NCBI GenBank assembly: GCA_905181825.1
Contig: CAJIZJ010000010.1
Span: 16,977-80,976, forward strand
Source: an uncultured Flavobacteriaceae bacterium
Lineage (GTDB): Bacteria; Bacteroidota; Bacteroidia; Flavobacteriales; Flavobacteriaceae
Direction of reading: 5' to 3'
Length of the DNA: 64,000 bases
This document shows positions 8,546-16,958 of this stretch, one piece after another. Every line of letters begins with the position of its first letter. Position 1 is the first letter of the stretch. The notes beneath the pieces are model-generated. The model had not been told where the DNA came from. It saw only the letters and a program-made list of their open reading frames with translations, and made no database searches. The position numbers were made by a program, and so were the translations under genes.

Positions 8546-9867
8546 TATTTTTTCAAAGTTACTTTTAATTGCTTAATGCGTTTATTACTAAGAGCTTCTA
8601 CAGTAAACGTATACGTTTTAAAATTAATTTCACTATTTATTTTTGGAAAGCTTTTTGAGATTTCAAGCACAAACCCTGCTAAGGTTTCTGCCTCTCCTTT
8701 TTCGTCTTCAAAAACCGATTCATCATCAATTTTTATAATTCTATAAAAGTCCTTTAAAGTTGTTTTTCCTTCAAAAATAAAATTGTTGGCATCTAGCTTT
8801 GAGTATATTAAATCGTCATCATCAAATTCATCACTAATATCTCCAACAATTTCTTCAATAACATCCTCTAATGAGACTACACCCGAAGTGCCACCATACT
8901 CATCAACCACTACGGCAAGATGAATTTTTTTCTCTTGAAACTCGACCATCAAATCATCTAGTTTTTTGTTCTCAGGAACAAAAAATGGTGCTCTCAATAA
9001 AGTGGTCCAATCAAATTCATTTTTTTGAAGATGAGGTAATAAGTCTTTTACATATAATATCCCAGTAACACTATCGATACTGTCATTATAAACAGGGATA
9101 CGAGAATAGCCATTTTTTATAATTTCAGGAATTATTTCACTGTACTTTATCGACTGGTCTAAGGCAAATATGTCAATACGTGGGCGCATTACTTGTTTGG
9201 TGTCTGTATTTCCAAATGATACAATCCCTTGTAGTATTTTCTGCTCTTCTTGTGTAGTGTCTTCATCACTGGCGAGTTCTAATGCTTGGGATAAATGGCC
9301 TACATTTAAAGTCGATTTTTGCTTCCCTAGTTTTTTATGAATTCCAAGAGTTGCTTTTTGCATAGGAATGCTAATAGGAGAAATTATTATATCCAGAGCT
9401 TTTAAGGGGTAAGCCATGAATTTTGAAAACTTTAAGTTGTTTCTGTTAGCATATACTTTAGGTAGGATTTCCCCAATCAGTAAAATCAAAAATGTAATTA
9501 CAATCACTTCAATAAAAAAGACTAAGTCAATTTTTAAGCCTCCAAAACTGAGTTCAGAATCAATCCCTTTGAACAAGACTTCTCCTAAAGATGCAAATAA
9601 TAGGACGATTGCGATATTTATAAAATTGTTAGCGACTAGTATAGAAGCAAGTAATTTTTTTGGTTGTGTTAGAAGTTCGATAATGATTTCAAAAGACTTT
9701 GATTTGGTTTTCTTGGCCTCGTCTAAGTCTTTTTGGGTTAGAGAAAAAAGCGCGACTTCAGCCCCAGAAATTAGTCCAGAAGCGATCAAAAGCACCAGAA
9801 GCCCAATGAGACCAGGGATTAGCGATGAATTTAAAAGTGGCACGATGCTTAAGAGTTCAGAATTCAA
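8545..9867 (-). CDS. gldE: GldE, DUF21/CBS-domain membrane protein
   Basis: This 440-residue integral membrane protein starts with about four hydrophobic segments (residues 10-170, DUF21 type, with SGLISGAEVALFSL near residue 31). A cytoplasmic CBS pair follows (roughly 200-345, including VMRPRIDIFALD, GYSRIPVYNDS and VVVDEYGGTSGVVSLEDVIEEIVGDI), then a CorC/HlyC C-terminal domain. The family resembles CorC/CNNM ion transporters, and GldE is genetically linked to gldD in gliding. It belongs to the mutY-ssb-gldE-gldD run and follows ssb by 25 bases. Confidence 0.93.
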   Translation of the reverse strand: MNSELLSIVPLLNSSLIPGLIGLLVLLIASGLISGAEVALFSLTQKDLDEAKKTKSKSFEIIIELLTQPKKLLASILVANNFINIAIVLLFASLGEVLFKGIDSELSFGGLKIDLVFFIEVIVITFLILLIGEILPKVYANRNNLKFSKFMAYPLKALDIIISPISIPMQKATLGIHKKLGKQKSTLNVGHLSQALELASDEDTTQEEQKILQGIVSFGNTDTKQVMRPRIDIFALDQSIKYSEIIPEIIKNGYSRIPVYNDSIDSVTGILYVKDLLPHLQKNEFDWTTLLRAPFFVPENKKLDDLMVEFQEKKIHLAVVVDEYGGTSGVVSLEDVIEEIVGDISDEFDDDDLIYSKLDANNFIFEGKTTLKDFYRIIKIDDESVFEDEKGEAETLAGFVLEISKSFPKINSEINFKTYTFTVEALSNKRIKQLKVTLKK

Positions 9868-9892
9868 TTATATAATTTCAGTTAAAATTCAA

Positions 9893-10333
9893 TTAAAAAG
9901 GCAGGTCATTAGGTTGTTCTTGGGACATTTCAGCTTTATGTAGGGTAGTTATGGAGTTTTTGTTTTCCAATTCACCAGCGGGTTGAGCGTTTTCGCTTTT
10001 GGCGGTTAAGAATGTGAAATCAACACATTGAATTTCAGTAGAATAACGATCATTTCCTTTGTCATCCTGCCATTTACGTGTTTTCAATCGGCCTTCAATG
10101 TATACTTTATCACCTTTTTTCAGGTATTTCTCACATATTTCAGCTCCTTTATTTCGCACCACGATATTGTGCCACTCAGTATTTGTTACTTTTTCGTTTG
10201 TTTGCTTATTAGTGTAGGTTTCGTTAGTAGCTAAAGAGAAGCGTCCTACACAATTTTTATCATCAAAATAGTGCATTTTAACCACATCTCCTAGGTGCCC
10301 AATAAGCATTACTTTATTTAAAGTTCCTGACAT
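9893..10333 (-). CDS. ssb: Single-stranded DNA-binding protein
   Basis: The protein has 146 residues with an N-terminal OB fold: GTLNKVMLIGHLG, then RFSLATNE, TEWHNIV, and KKGDKVYIEGRLKTRKW. A short low-complexity linker follows, and the C-terminal tip NDLPF serves as the protein-interaction tail. SSB coats single-stranded DNA in replication and repair. It lies between mutY and gldE, an order often seen in flavobacteria. Confidence 0.96.
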   Translation of the reverse strand: MSGTLNKVMLIGHLGDVVKMHYFDDKNCVGRFSLATNETYTNKQTNEKVTNTEWHNIVVRNKGAEICEKYLKKGDKVYIEGRLKTRKWQDDKGNDRYSTEIQCVDFTFLTAKSENAQPAGELENKNSITTLHKAEMSQEQPNDLPF

Positions 10334-10409
10334 AAAAGTGAATATTTGTAGAGTTGAATTAATTTGAAATTTGGATATAAAGATATCTAAAAATTAGAGA
10401 TGCTCATAC

Positions 10410-11450
10410 CTAATTTTGAAAATTATTAATAAACCGTTCAATAACAATAGGAACAGGATACGACTTAATATCGGACCACTTAACACCGTCTTTAATTATA
10501 GTTGAGGTTTTTAAAATCCAAAACTTTATATGCAACTCTTGGTGAGATAGTTTGTGGATTAGGTCTGTTTCATTAAATAATACTAACTCTTTGTAGGTTG
10601 CTGGAATTAATGGAAGAGACTCGAAATGAATTAATAAGTCTTCTGCTGTTACTGGCGCTTCTGTTTCGATGAGTGGAAATTGATATAATTGCTGCCAGAT
10701 CCCTTTTTCTGTGCGCTGCTCCAAGTACGTATAATTGTCTTCATAAGTCATGACTATAAAATTAAAGTACTTTTTAGATACCTTTGTTTTTTTTAGTTTA
10801 ACGGGAAGTAATTTTATAGTTCCTGTAGCATAGGCTTTACAATTTACGCTTAAAGGGCATTCGCCACAGATGGGCGATTGAGGTTTGCATTGTCGGGCTC
10901 CAAACTCCATGATTGCTTGGTTGTAATCTCCAAAGTTGGAGATGGGAAGCAAGGATTCTGCAAGAGTTTTAAATTGTTTAACCCCTTCAGTGCTGTTTAT
11001 GGGCGTATCTATGCCAAAATATCGAGCTAAAACACGATACACATTTCCGTCCACAACTGCTACAGACTCCTCGTAGCAAATGGAGGCAATAGCGCTTGCT
11101 GTGTAATCGCCCACCCCTTTAAGTTGCAAAAGCTCCTTGTAGTTTTGTGGAAATACGCCACCCAAATGTTCTGTGATATATTTTGCTGAGAAGTGAAGAT
11201 TCCTAGCCCTAGAGTAGTAGCCCAACCCTTGCCAAAGTTTTAACACTTCAGTTTCCGATGCATTAGCGAGGTCTTGGATGCTTGAGAATTTGGATATAAA
11301 TGCTTCATAATAAGGCAGACCTTGTTTGACTTGGGTTTGTTGTAGTATAATTTCAGACAACCATATATTGTAAGGATTCTTAGATCTTCGCCAAGGCAAA
11401 TCTCTCTTGTTTACTGAGTACCAGATAGTTAAACTTGAGTTGAAGTTCAT
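10410..11450 (-). CDS. mutY: A/G-specific adenine DNA glycosylase
   Basis: MutY removes adenine mispaired with 8-oxoguanine. The 346-residue protein has the HhH-GPD core with SEIILQQTQV (catalytic Glu), LKGVGDYTASAI (helix-hairpin-helix) and VVDGNVYRV (catalytic Asp). The [4Fe-4S] loop shows C-X6-C-X2-C-X5-C (CKPQSPICGECPLSVNC). The C-terminal third is the NUDIX-like 8-oxoG recognition domain. It is the first gene of the minus-strand group with ssb, gldE and gldD. Confidence 0.96.
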   Translation of the reverse strand: MNFNSSLTIWYSVNKRDLPWRRSKNPYNIWLSEIILQQTQVKQGLPYYEAFISKFSSIQDLANASETEVLKLWQGLGYYSRARNLHFSAKYITEHLGGVFPQNYKELLQLKGVGDYTASAIASICYEESVAVVDGNVYRVLARYFGIDTPINSTEGVKQFKTLAESLLPISNFGDYNQAIMEFGARQCKPQSPICGECPLSVNCKAYATGTIKLLPVKLKKTKVSKKYFNFIVMTYEDNYTYLEQRTEKGIWQQLYQFPLIETEAPVTAEDLLIHFESLPLIPATYKELVLFNETDLIHKLSHQELHIKFWILKTSTIIKDGVKWSDIKSYPVPIVIERFINNFQN

Positions 11451-11470
11451 TTTTAAAATTGGTTGAGCTG

Positions 11471-11478
11471 CAAAAATA
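11471..11478 (-). promoter_or_regulatory. -7 element of mutY
   Basis: The minus strand reads TATTTTTG (TAnnTTTG), ending 20 bases before the mutY ATG. No -33 TTG is obvious. Confidence 0.4.
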
Positions 11479-11520
11479 ATCTTTTAATATATTTAATTTT
11501 AATTCTTTAGGGATGAAATA

Positions 11521-11544
11521 TTGAATTTAAAATACATATATTTG
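11521..11544 (+). promoter_or_regulatory. Promoter of the HU gene
   Basis: TATATTTG at 11537-11544 is a full match to the Bacteroidota -7 consensus, 42 bases upstream of the HU start. A TTG occurs at 11521-11523, but the 13-base spacing is shorter than usual, so only the -7 part is well supported. Confidence 0.45.
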
Positions 11545-11586
11545 CAAGCCTATTAAAAAACATTAACTTTTAAAATAAGATATAAA

Positions 11587-11880
11587 ATGACTAAAGCTGA
11601 AATTGTAGCTAAGATCTCCAACGACTTAGGAATTGAAAAAGGAGATGTGTTAGCAACTGTTGAATCTTTTATGAGCGAAGTAAAAGGGTCTTTAGAGACA
11701 GGTGAAAATGTTTATCTAAGAGGGTTTGGAAGCTTCATTATTAAAACAAGAGCCGAGAAAATTGGTAGAAATATTTCTAAAAATACTTCAATCAAAATTC
11801 CAGCTCACAACATTCCATCGTTTAAGCCATCTAAAGTTTTTGTAGAGGGCGTTAAATCGAAGGTTAAAGTAAACAAATAA
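11587..11880 (+). CDS. HU/IHF-family histone-like DNA-binding protein
   Basis: The 97-residue protein has the complete HU fold: helical N-terminus MTKAEIVAKISNDLG, the ENVYLRGFGSFIIK strand, the arm region with R.GRN.....I.IPA, and FKPSKVF. It bends and compacts DNA as a dimer. It is followed by the micro-protein gene and a terminator, forming a short transcription unit. Confidence 0.95.
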   Translation: MTKAEIVAKISNDLGIEKGDVLATVESFMSEVKGSLETGENVYLRGFGSFIIKTRAEKIGRNISKNTSIKIPAHNIPSFKPSKVFVEGVKSKVKVNK

Positions 11881-11910
11881 ATTAATTACTAATTTCTAAA
11901 AAATACATTT

Positions 11911-12000
11911 ATGCCAAGTGGTAAAAAACGTAAAAGACATAAGGTAGCAACGCATAAGCGTAAAAAAAGACGTCGTGCTAACCGTCACAAGAAGAAATAA
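11911..12000 (+). CDS. 29-residue highly basic micro-protein, possible small ribosomal protein
   Basis: The ATG at 11911 opens a frame ending in TAA at 12000. The 29-residue peptide begins MPSGKKRKRHK and ends RRRANRHKKK, with 10 Lys, 7 Arg and 3 His. It lies 30 bases after HU, has an A-rich start region, and is followed at once by a strong terminator, so it is placed like a real gene. The spacing KKRKRHK..THKRKKRRR..RHKKK resembles the small basic AURKAIP1/COX24 (mS38/bS22-like) group, which binds rRNA. That family link is from memory and the short length limits certainty; a DNA-binding role next to HU is the alternative. Confidence 0.75.
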   Translation: MPSGKKRKRHKVATHKRKKRRRANRHKKK

Positions 12001-12003
12001 TTT

Positions 12004-12029
12004 GAAAAAGTAGCATAAGCTACTTTTTC
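12004..12029 (+). terminator. Terminator after HU and the micro-protein
   Basis: A perfect 11-bp inverted repeat, GAAAAAGTAGC and GCTACTTTTTC, has a 4-base loop (ATAA). The 3' arm is U-rich, and the hairpin starts 4 bases after the micro-protein stop. Confidence 0.85.
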
Positions 12030-12040
12030 GATTTATTTAC

Positions 12041-12184
12041 AGAACGTTCTTTGATATCTAATTCGTGAAAAATTCAGTCACACCTTACTGAGTACACGAG
12101 TTTACTGGATTAAATCCTGTGAAATCTTAGTATTTAAACAATTTGTTTAGATATTCAAGGTTATACTCCTATGTGTTTATAGGA
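12041..12184 (+). other. Leader region of rng with several short palindromes
   Basis: The roughly 220 bases between the terminator and RNase G have no gene. They hold AGAACGTTCT (12041-12050), GGATT-A-AATCC (12107-12117), TAAACA-ATT-TGTTTA (12135-12149) and TCCTAT-N6-ATAGGA (12167-12184). The last two could form RNA hairpins in a long 5' leader. RNase E/G genes in other bacteria are autoregulated through their leaders; whether this one is regulated that way is inference. Confidence 0.4.
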
Positions 12185-12248
12185 ATGAATCAAGAAAAAA
12201 ATATTATAATCCGTCTGTACAACAATGTTCAGATTAAAATTAACACTT

Positions 12249-13796
12249 ATGAATAAAGAATTAATAATTCGATCAAATTCAGATAATGTTGATTTTGCCT
12301 TATTAAAAGATGGAAAATTAATTGAATTTCAAAAAGACGAAGATAATAGCAAGTTTTCTGTAGGCGATGTGTTTTTAGCCAAAGTCAGAAAATCTGTTCC
12401 GGGTCTTAACGCTGCATTTGTAAATGTAGGGTATGAAAAGGATGCATTCTTGCATTACCATGATCTTGGACCCAAGTATCCAACGCTTATGAAATTCATG
12501 AAACGTGTAAGCACAGGTAAATTAAAAGATTATTCTTTAAAAAACTTCACTTTTGAAGAAGACATGAAAAAAGATGGTAATATTGACGAAATTATAAAGT
12601 CAAACCAATCTATTTTAGTTCAAATTGTAAAAGAACCAATTTCCACAAAGGGACCTAGAATAAGTTCTGAGATCTCTCTGGCTGGACGCTATTTAGTACT
12701 CGTCCCTTTTTCAGACCGTATATCAATTTCTCAAAAAATTGAAAGTCGAAAAGAAAAAGAGCGATTAAAACGTCTTGTAAGAAGTATAACACCAAAAGGA
12801 TTTGGAGTCATTATTCGTACTGTTGCCACAGATAAAAAGGTAGCAGAACTCGATAAAGATCTTCAAAGTTTATACTCAAAGTGGGAATCTATATGTAAAG
12901 CAATTCCACGCGCCCATACGCCAAGTAAAGTTCTTGGTGAAATGAACAAGGCTTCCTCTATTTTAAGAGATATTTTCAATGATACCTTCACTGGTATTAC
13001 GGTTGATAATGAAGTGCTTTTCAATCAAGTTAAAGATTATGTAATTCAGATCGCACCTCACAAAGAGTCGATTGTGAATTATCACGATCCTAAAACACCA
13101 ATTTTTGAAAAATTTGGAATTGAAAGACAAATCAAGACTTCGTTTGGAAAAACCGTATCAATGGCTCGAGGTGCTTATTTAATTATTGAGCATACAGAAG
13201 CCCTTCATGTAGTTGATGTCAACAGTGGTAATCGTTCAAGCAAACAAAGAAACCAAGAGGATACTGCATTAGAAGTCAATTTAATTTCTGCAACCGAACT
13301 AGCACGCCAATTTAGATTGCGTGATATGGGAGGAATAATTGTAATTGATTTTATTGATATGAATAAAGCGGAGAATCGCAAAAAACTCTTTAATCATCTT
13401 AGAGATGAGATGAAAGACGACAGAGCCAAACACAAAATATTACCTCCAAGCAAGTTTGGGTTAATTCAAATCACAAGACAACGTGTTCGACCAGAAATGA
13501 ACATTAAGACCAAGGAAGCAAATCCTAACGGAATTAATGGCGCTGAAGTTGAAGCTCCTATTGTTTTGATCGAAAAAATCAATCATCAGCTGGATCAAAT
13601 TATTAAAAAAGGCTATAAAGACGTGACTTTAAACACACACCCTTTCATAGCAGCCTTTATTACTAAAGGCTTCCCATCCATACGTACAAAATGGTATTTT
13701 GAACATAAAAAATGGGTAAAAGTAATGCCAAGAGATGCTTACACGTATCTACAATATCATTTTAAAAATAGTAATGGCAAAACCATTAGACTGTAA
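12249..13796 (+). CDS. rng: Ribonuclease G (RNase E/G family)
   Basis: I start it at the second in-frame ATG (12249), which gives MNKELIIRSN, the usual family start; the frame is open from 12225. The 515-residue endoribonuclease processes rRNA and mRNA. An S1-like domain (SVGDVFLAKVRK..GLNAAFVNVG) is followed by the catalytic domain with HVVDVNSGN and GGIIVIDFIDMN, whose Asp residues bind Mg. The zinc-link CPxCxG normally found shortly after the catalytic domain is absent, and the whole protein has a single Cys. The C-terminal small domain is retained. It lies alone downstream of the HU unit and ends at a bidirectional terminator. Confidence 0.93.
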   Translation: MNKELIIRSNSDNVDFALLKDGKLIEFQKDEDNSKFSVGDVFLAKVRKSVPGLNAAFVNVGYEKDAFLHYHDLGPKYPTLMKFMKRVSTGKLKDYSLKNFTFEEDMKKDGNIDEIIKSNQSILVQIVKEPISTKGPRISSEISLAGRYLVLVPFSDRISISQKIESRKEKERLKRLVRSITPKGFGVIIRTVATDKKVAELDKDLQSLYSKWESICKAIPRAHTPSKVLGEMNKASSILRDIFNDTFTGITVDNEVLFNQVKDYVIQIAPHKESIVNYHDPKTPIFEKFGIERQIKTSFGKTVSMARGAYLIIEHTEALHVVDVNSGNRSSKQRNQEDTALEVNLISATELARQFRLRDMGGIIVIDFIDMNKAENRKKLFNHLRDEMKDDRAKHKILPPSKFGLIQITRQRVRPEMNIKTKEANPNGINGAEVEAPIVLIEKINHQLDQIIKKGYKDVTLNTHPFIAAFITKGFPSIRTKWYFEHKKWVKVMPRDAYTYLQYHFKNSNGKTIRL

Positions 13797-13802
13797 AAAA
13801 AA

Positions 13803-13827
13803 GCCTCGCAAAAGCGGGGCTTTTTTT
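13803..13827. terminator. Bidirectional terminator between rng and leuB
   Basis: A 7-bp stem GCCTCGC/GCGGGGC (one G-T pair) has an AAAA loop, flanked by an A-run on the left and seven Ts on the right, so it can end transcription from both sides. Confidence 0.85.
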
Positions 13828-13850
13828 ATATAAAATATTTAATAATTTCA

Positions 13851-14969
13851 TTAAATAATAGTAGACTGTCCTAGATGCATATTTCTAAAATTCATATTTG
13901 AATCATCCGGATTGTTAATGTAGTCCTCTATGAAATCACCCACTTTACTGGTCGAAATATTATCAAATTTTGTGTTAAGATCGGGTGTAGTGATGTTTAG
14001 TTTAAGTGACTTTTCAACGGCTGTTCTTATCATTTCAGCTTCCTTATGCAACTCGAAGTGATCTAGTAACATAGCGGCAGATAATATGGAAGCGATTGGG
14101 TTTGCAATTCCTTTTCCTTCAGCTTGTGGATACGAACCGTGGATTGGTTCAAACATAGAGTGTTTGTCTCCAACTGAGGCAGAAGCTAATAGCCCAATTG
14201 AGCCTCCTATGACACTTGCCTCATCACTGATTACGTCTCCAAATAAGTTTTCTGTTAGAATTACATCAAACTGTGTTGGATTCAAAATCATTTGCATAGC
14301 AGCATTGTCTACAAACAAGTAGTCCAGTTCTATTTCTGGGTAGTCTTTTGCAAGTTCACCAACAACTTTTCTCCAAAGCCTAGAGCTTTCTAATACATTG
14401 GCCTTATCAATCAGAGTTACCTTTTGTCGCCTTGCTTTGGCGGCTTTGAACGCAAGGTGTGCAATTCGCTCTATTTCGTAACGAGAATACTCACAAAGGT
14501 CAGAAGCTGTATTTCCATCGGCACTTATTTTTTTTTCTCCAAAATAAATTCCCCCAGTTAGTTCTCTGTAAATACTAATGTCCGTCCCTTTAATTATTTT
14601 TTTCTTTAAAGGCGATTTTCCAAGTAATGACTCATAAGCTTTTACGGGTCTTATGTTGGCATATAACCCTAACTGTTTGCGGAGTTTAAGAAGGCCTTGT
14701 TCTGGACGTACTTTTGCAGAAGGATCATTATCATATTTTGGGTGTCCAATAGCGCCAAATAATATAGAATCATTGGCTCTACAAACATCAAGCGTGCTTT
14801 CGGGTAATGGATCGCCAACTTGATCGATCGCAATGGCGCCAACGGGCGCAGGTGTAAAGCTAAAATTGTGATCAAAATTGACCGCAATTGCTTTTAATAC
14901 TTTCACAGCTTCTTGAGTGACTTCGGGTCCAATTCCGTCTCCAGAGAGTACAGCGATTTTTAAGTTCAT
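13851..14969 (-). CDS. leuB: 3-isopropylmalate dehydrogenase
   Basis: The ATG at 14969 gives MNLKIAVLSGDGIGPEV, the normal LeuB start; the frame is open 8 codons further into leuD. The 372-residue NAD-dependent enzyme oxidatively decarboxylates 3-isopropylmalate in leucine synthesis. Marks are GDGIGPEV, the RPEQGLLKLRKQLGLYANIRP block with substrate-binding Arg residues, ELTGGIYFGE, the metal-binding DVISDEASVIGGSIGLLAS, and the NAD-binding EPIHGSYPQAEGKGIANPIA. It is the last gene of leuACDB. Confidence 0.96.
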   Translation of the reverse strand: MNLKIAVLSGDGIGPEVTQEAVKVLKAIAVNFDHNFSFTPAPVGAIAIDQVGDPLPESTLDVCRANDSILFGAIGHPKYDNDPSAKVRPEQGLLKLRKQLGLYANIRPVKAYESLLGKSPLKKKIIKGTDISIYRELTGGIYFGEKKISADGNTASDLCEYSRYEIERIAHLAFKAAKARRQKVTLIDKANVLESSRLWRKVVGELAKDYPEIELDYLFVDNAAMQMILNPTQFDVILTENLFGDVISDEASVIGGSIGLLASASVGDKHSMFEPIHGSYPQAEGKGIANPIASILSAAMLLDHFELHKEAEMIRTAVEKSLKLNITTPDLNTKFDNISTSKVGDFIEDYINNPDDSNMNFRNMHLGQSTII

Positions 14970-14970
14970 A

Positions 14971-15561
14971 TCAATAGGGTTTTTGAAGCTCAAAGGCTTC
15001 GATGAGTTCTTTTTTACTTAATAAATAATCAATATCGTCATAGCCATTAATCATACATGTTTTTTTGTAAGGATCAATTTCAAAACTTTCGCTCAAATTG
15101 GTCCCTTTAATGCTGATGGTTTGAGCTTCTAAATTCACTTCAAATAACGTGGATGCATCCGTGTCAATTGCGGCAAATAGTGCATTTAAAAAGCCTTCTG
15201 ACACTTGTACAGGCAATAAACCATTGTTGAGGGCATTCCCTTTAAAGATGTCCGCAAAGAAGCTAGAGACAATTACTTTGAATCCAAACCCTACCAGTGC
15301 CCATGCTGCATGTTCTCGACTTGAGCCACATCCAAAATTGTCGCCTGCAATTAAAATACTCCCAGAGTATAATGGATTATTAAGAGAGAAGTTTGAGACT
15401 GCCTTCCCTGCTTTATTAAAACGCCAATCTCTAAAGACGTTGTCCCCAAACCCTTTTTTGTCAGTCGCCTTTAAAAAACGAGCTGGTATGATCTGATCCG
15501 TGTCTACATTTGCAATATTTAATGGAATTGCTTGAGACGTATGTGTTTTAAATTTTTCCAT
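14971..15561 (-). CDS. leuD: 3-isopropylmalate dehydratase small subunit
   Basis: The 196-residue protein is the swivel-domain partner of LeuC, isomerising 2-isopropylmalate to 3-isopropylmalate. Family motifs are [13 protein letters not shown], the substrate-recognition [17 protein letters not shown] loop, and the NNGLLPV segment. Its ATG shares one base with the leuC stop (TAATG), so translation is probably coupled. Length is normal. Confidence 0.96.
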   Translation of the reverse strand: MEKFKTHTSQAIPLNIANVDTDQIIPARFLKATDKKGFGDNVFRDWRFNKAGKAVSNFSLNNPLYSGSILIAGDNFGCGSSREHAAWALVGFGFKVIVSSFFADIFKGNALNNGLLPVQVSEGFLNALFAAIDTDASTLFEVNLEAQTISIKGTNLSESFEIDPYKKTCMINGYDDIDYLLSKKELIEAFELQKPY

Positions 15562-16943
15562 TAATTTAATTGTTTAGTGATGTCAATGATTTTACCTTCA
15601 ATAGCTGTTGCAGCGGCCATTAATGGACTCGCCAAAATAGTTCTTGCCCCTTGTCCTTGTCTACCCTCAAAATTTCTATTTGATGTAGATACACAGTATT
15701 CGTTTTGTGGAATTTTATCGTCATTCATAGCTAAACAGGCTGAACATCCAGGTTGTCTTAACTCAAACCCAGCATCATTAAATATATCTTTTAGGCCTTC
15801 TTCTATAATTTGAGTTTCTACTTGTTTACTTCCAGGTACTAGCCATGCAGTTACATTTTTGGCCTTCTTTTTTCCTTTAACATAATCGGCAGCGACTCTA
15901 AAATCTTCGATTCTAGAATTTGTACAGCTGCCAATAAATACAAAATTTATAGGCGTGTCAATCAACGATTTACCAGCTTCAAAATTCATATACTGCAGTG
16001 ACTTCTTAAATGAAGGGTCATTATTTACAGGGATTGTATCAGATATTTTAATCCCCATTCCGGGATTTGTACCGTAAGTAACCATCGGTTCAATATCTTC
16101 TGCATCAAAGAAATATTCTTTATCAAAAGGAGCACCATCATCAGTTGGAAGCGTTTTCCAATAGGCTACTTTTTTATCAAATGCCTCATTTTTAGGGGCA
16201 AATTCACGGCCTTTTACATAGTCAAACGTGGTTTCATCCGGCGCAATCATTCCGCCTCGAGCTCCCATTTCAATACTCATGTTACAAACGGTCATTCGAC
16301 CTTCCATACTCATCTTTTCAAAGACATCGCCTGCATATTCACAGAAATAACCTGTCCCAGAATTAGTGCCTAATTTTGAGATAATATATAAGATTACATC
16401 CTTAGAAAGCACTCCATTTTTAAGTGTACCGTTGACAGTTACTCGTAAGCTTTTAGGTTTTGATAACAACAAACACTGACTCGCAAATACTTGGGCAACT
16501 TGGCTGGTTCCAATTCCAAAAGCTATGGTTCCAAAAGCCCCATGTGTAGAGGTGTGACTGTCACCACAAACCATAGTCATTCCAGGCTGAGTGATGCCTA
16601 GTTCAGGCGCCATTACGTGTACAATCCCATTATATTTATGGCCTAATTCATAAAGAGTAATATTGTTTTTTCGACAGTTCTCAGAGAGTTGAGCAAGTTG
16701 TTTTCTAGATAACTCATCTTTAACCGGTAGATGTTGTTCTAGAGTAGGCGTATTGTGGTCAGCTGTAGCTGCTATTTGCTGTGGTCTAAAAACAGGAATG
16801 TTTCGCTCTTCTAATTCATTAAAAGCCTGTGGACTAGTGACTTCATGAATTAAATGCTTGTCAATGTATAGCACTTGGGGGCCGTTTTCAACTGTATCAA
16901 CGACATGGGCGTCCCAAACTTTATCAAACAGAGTTTTTTTCAT
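15561..16943 (-). CDS. leuC: 3-isopropylmalate dehydratase large subunit
   Basis: This 460-residue aconitase-family protein holds the [4Fe-4S] cluster of isopropylmalate isomerase. Visible marks are [25 protein letters not shown], the cluster Cys in [13 protein letters not shown], the paired Cys in [11 protein letters not shown], and NRNFEGRQG. The gene sits 15 bases after leuA and overlaps leuD by one base. It uses Fe-S clusters of the kind built by the suf operon at the left edge. Confidence 0.97.
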   Translation of the reverse strand: MKKTLFDKVWDAHVVDTVENGPQVLYIDKHLIHEVTSPQAFNELEERNIPVFRPQQIAATADHNTPTLEQHLPVKDELSRKQLAQLSENCRKNNITLYELGHKYNGIVHVMAPELGITQPGMTMVCGDSHTSTHGAFGTIAFGIGTSQVAQVFASQCLLLSKPKSLRVTVNGTLKNGVLSKDVILYIISKLGTNSGTGYFCEYAGDVFEKMSMEGRMTVCNMSIEMGARGGMIAPDETTFDYVKGREFAPKNEAFDKKVAYWKTLPTDDGAPFDKEYFFDAEDIEPMVTYGTNPGMGIKISDTIPVNNDPSFKKSLQYMNFEAGKSLIDTPINFVFIGSCTNSRIEDFRVAADYVKGKKKAKNVTAWLVPGSKQVETQIIEEGLKDIFNDAGFELRQPGCSACLAMNDDKIPQNEYCVSTSNRNFEGRQGQGARTILASPLMAAATAIEGKIIDITKQLN

Positions 16944-16958
16944 AAATGCGTATTTGAT

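Noticed and set aside
9416..9943. A 175-codon open frame on the plus strand opposite gldE.
   Set aside because: It lies antisense to a well-supported gene and its product is low-complexity Lys/Ile/Ser without a domain.
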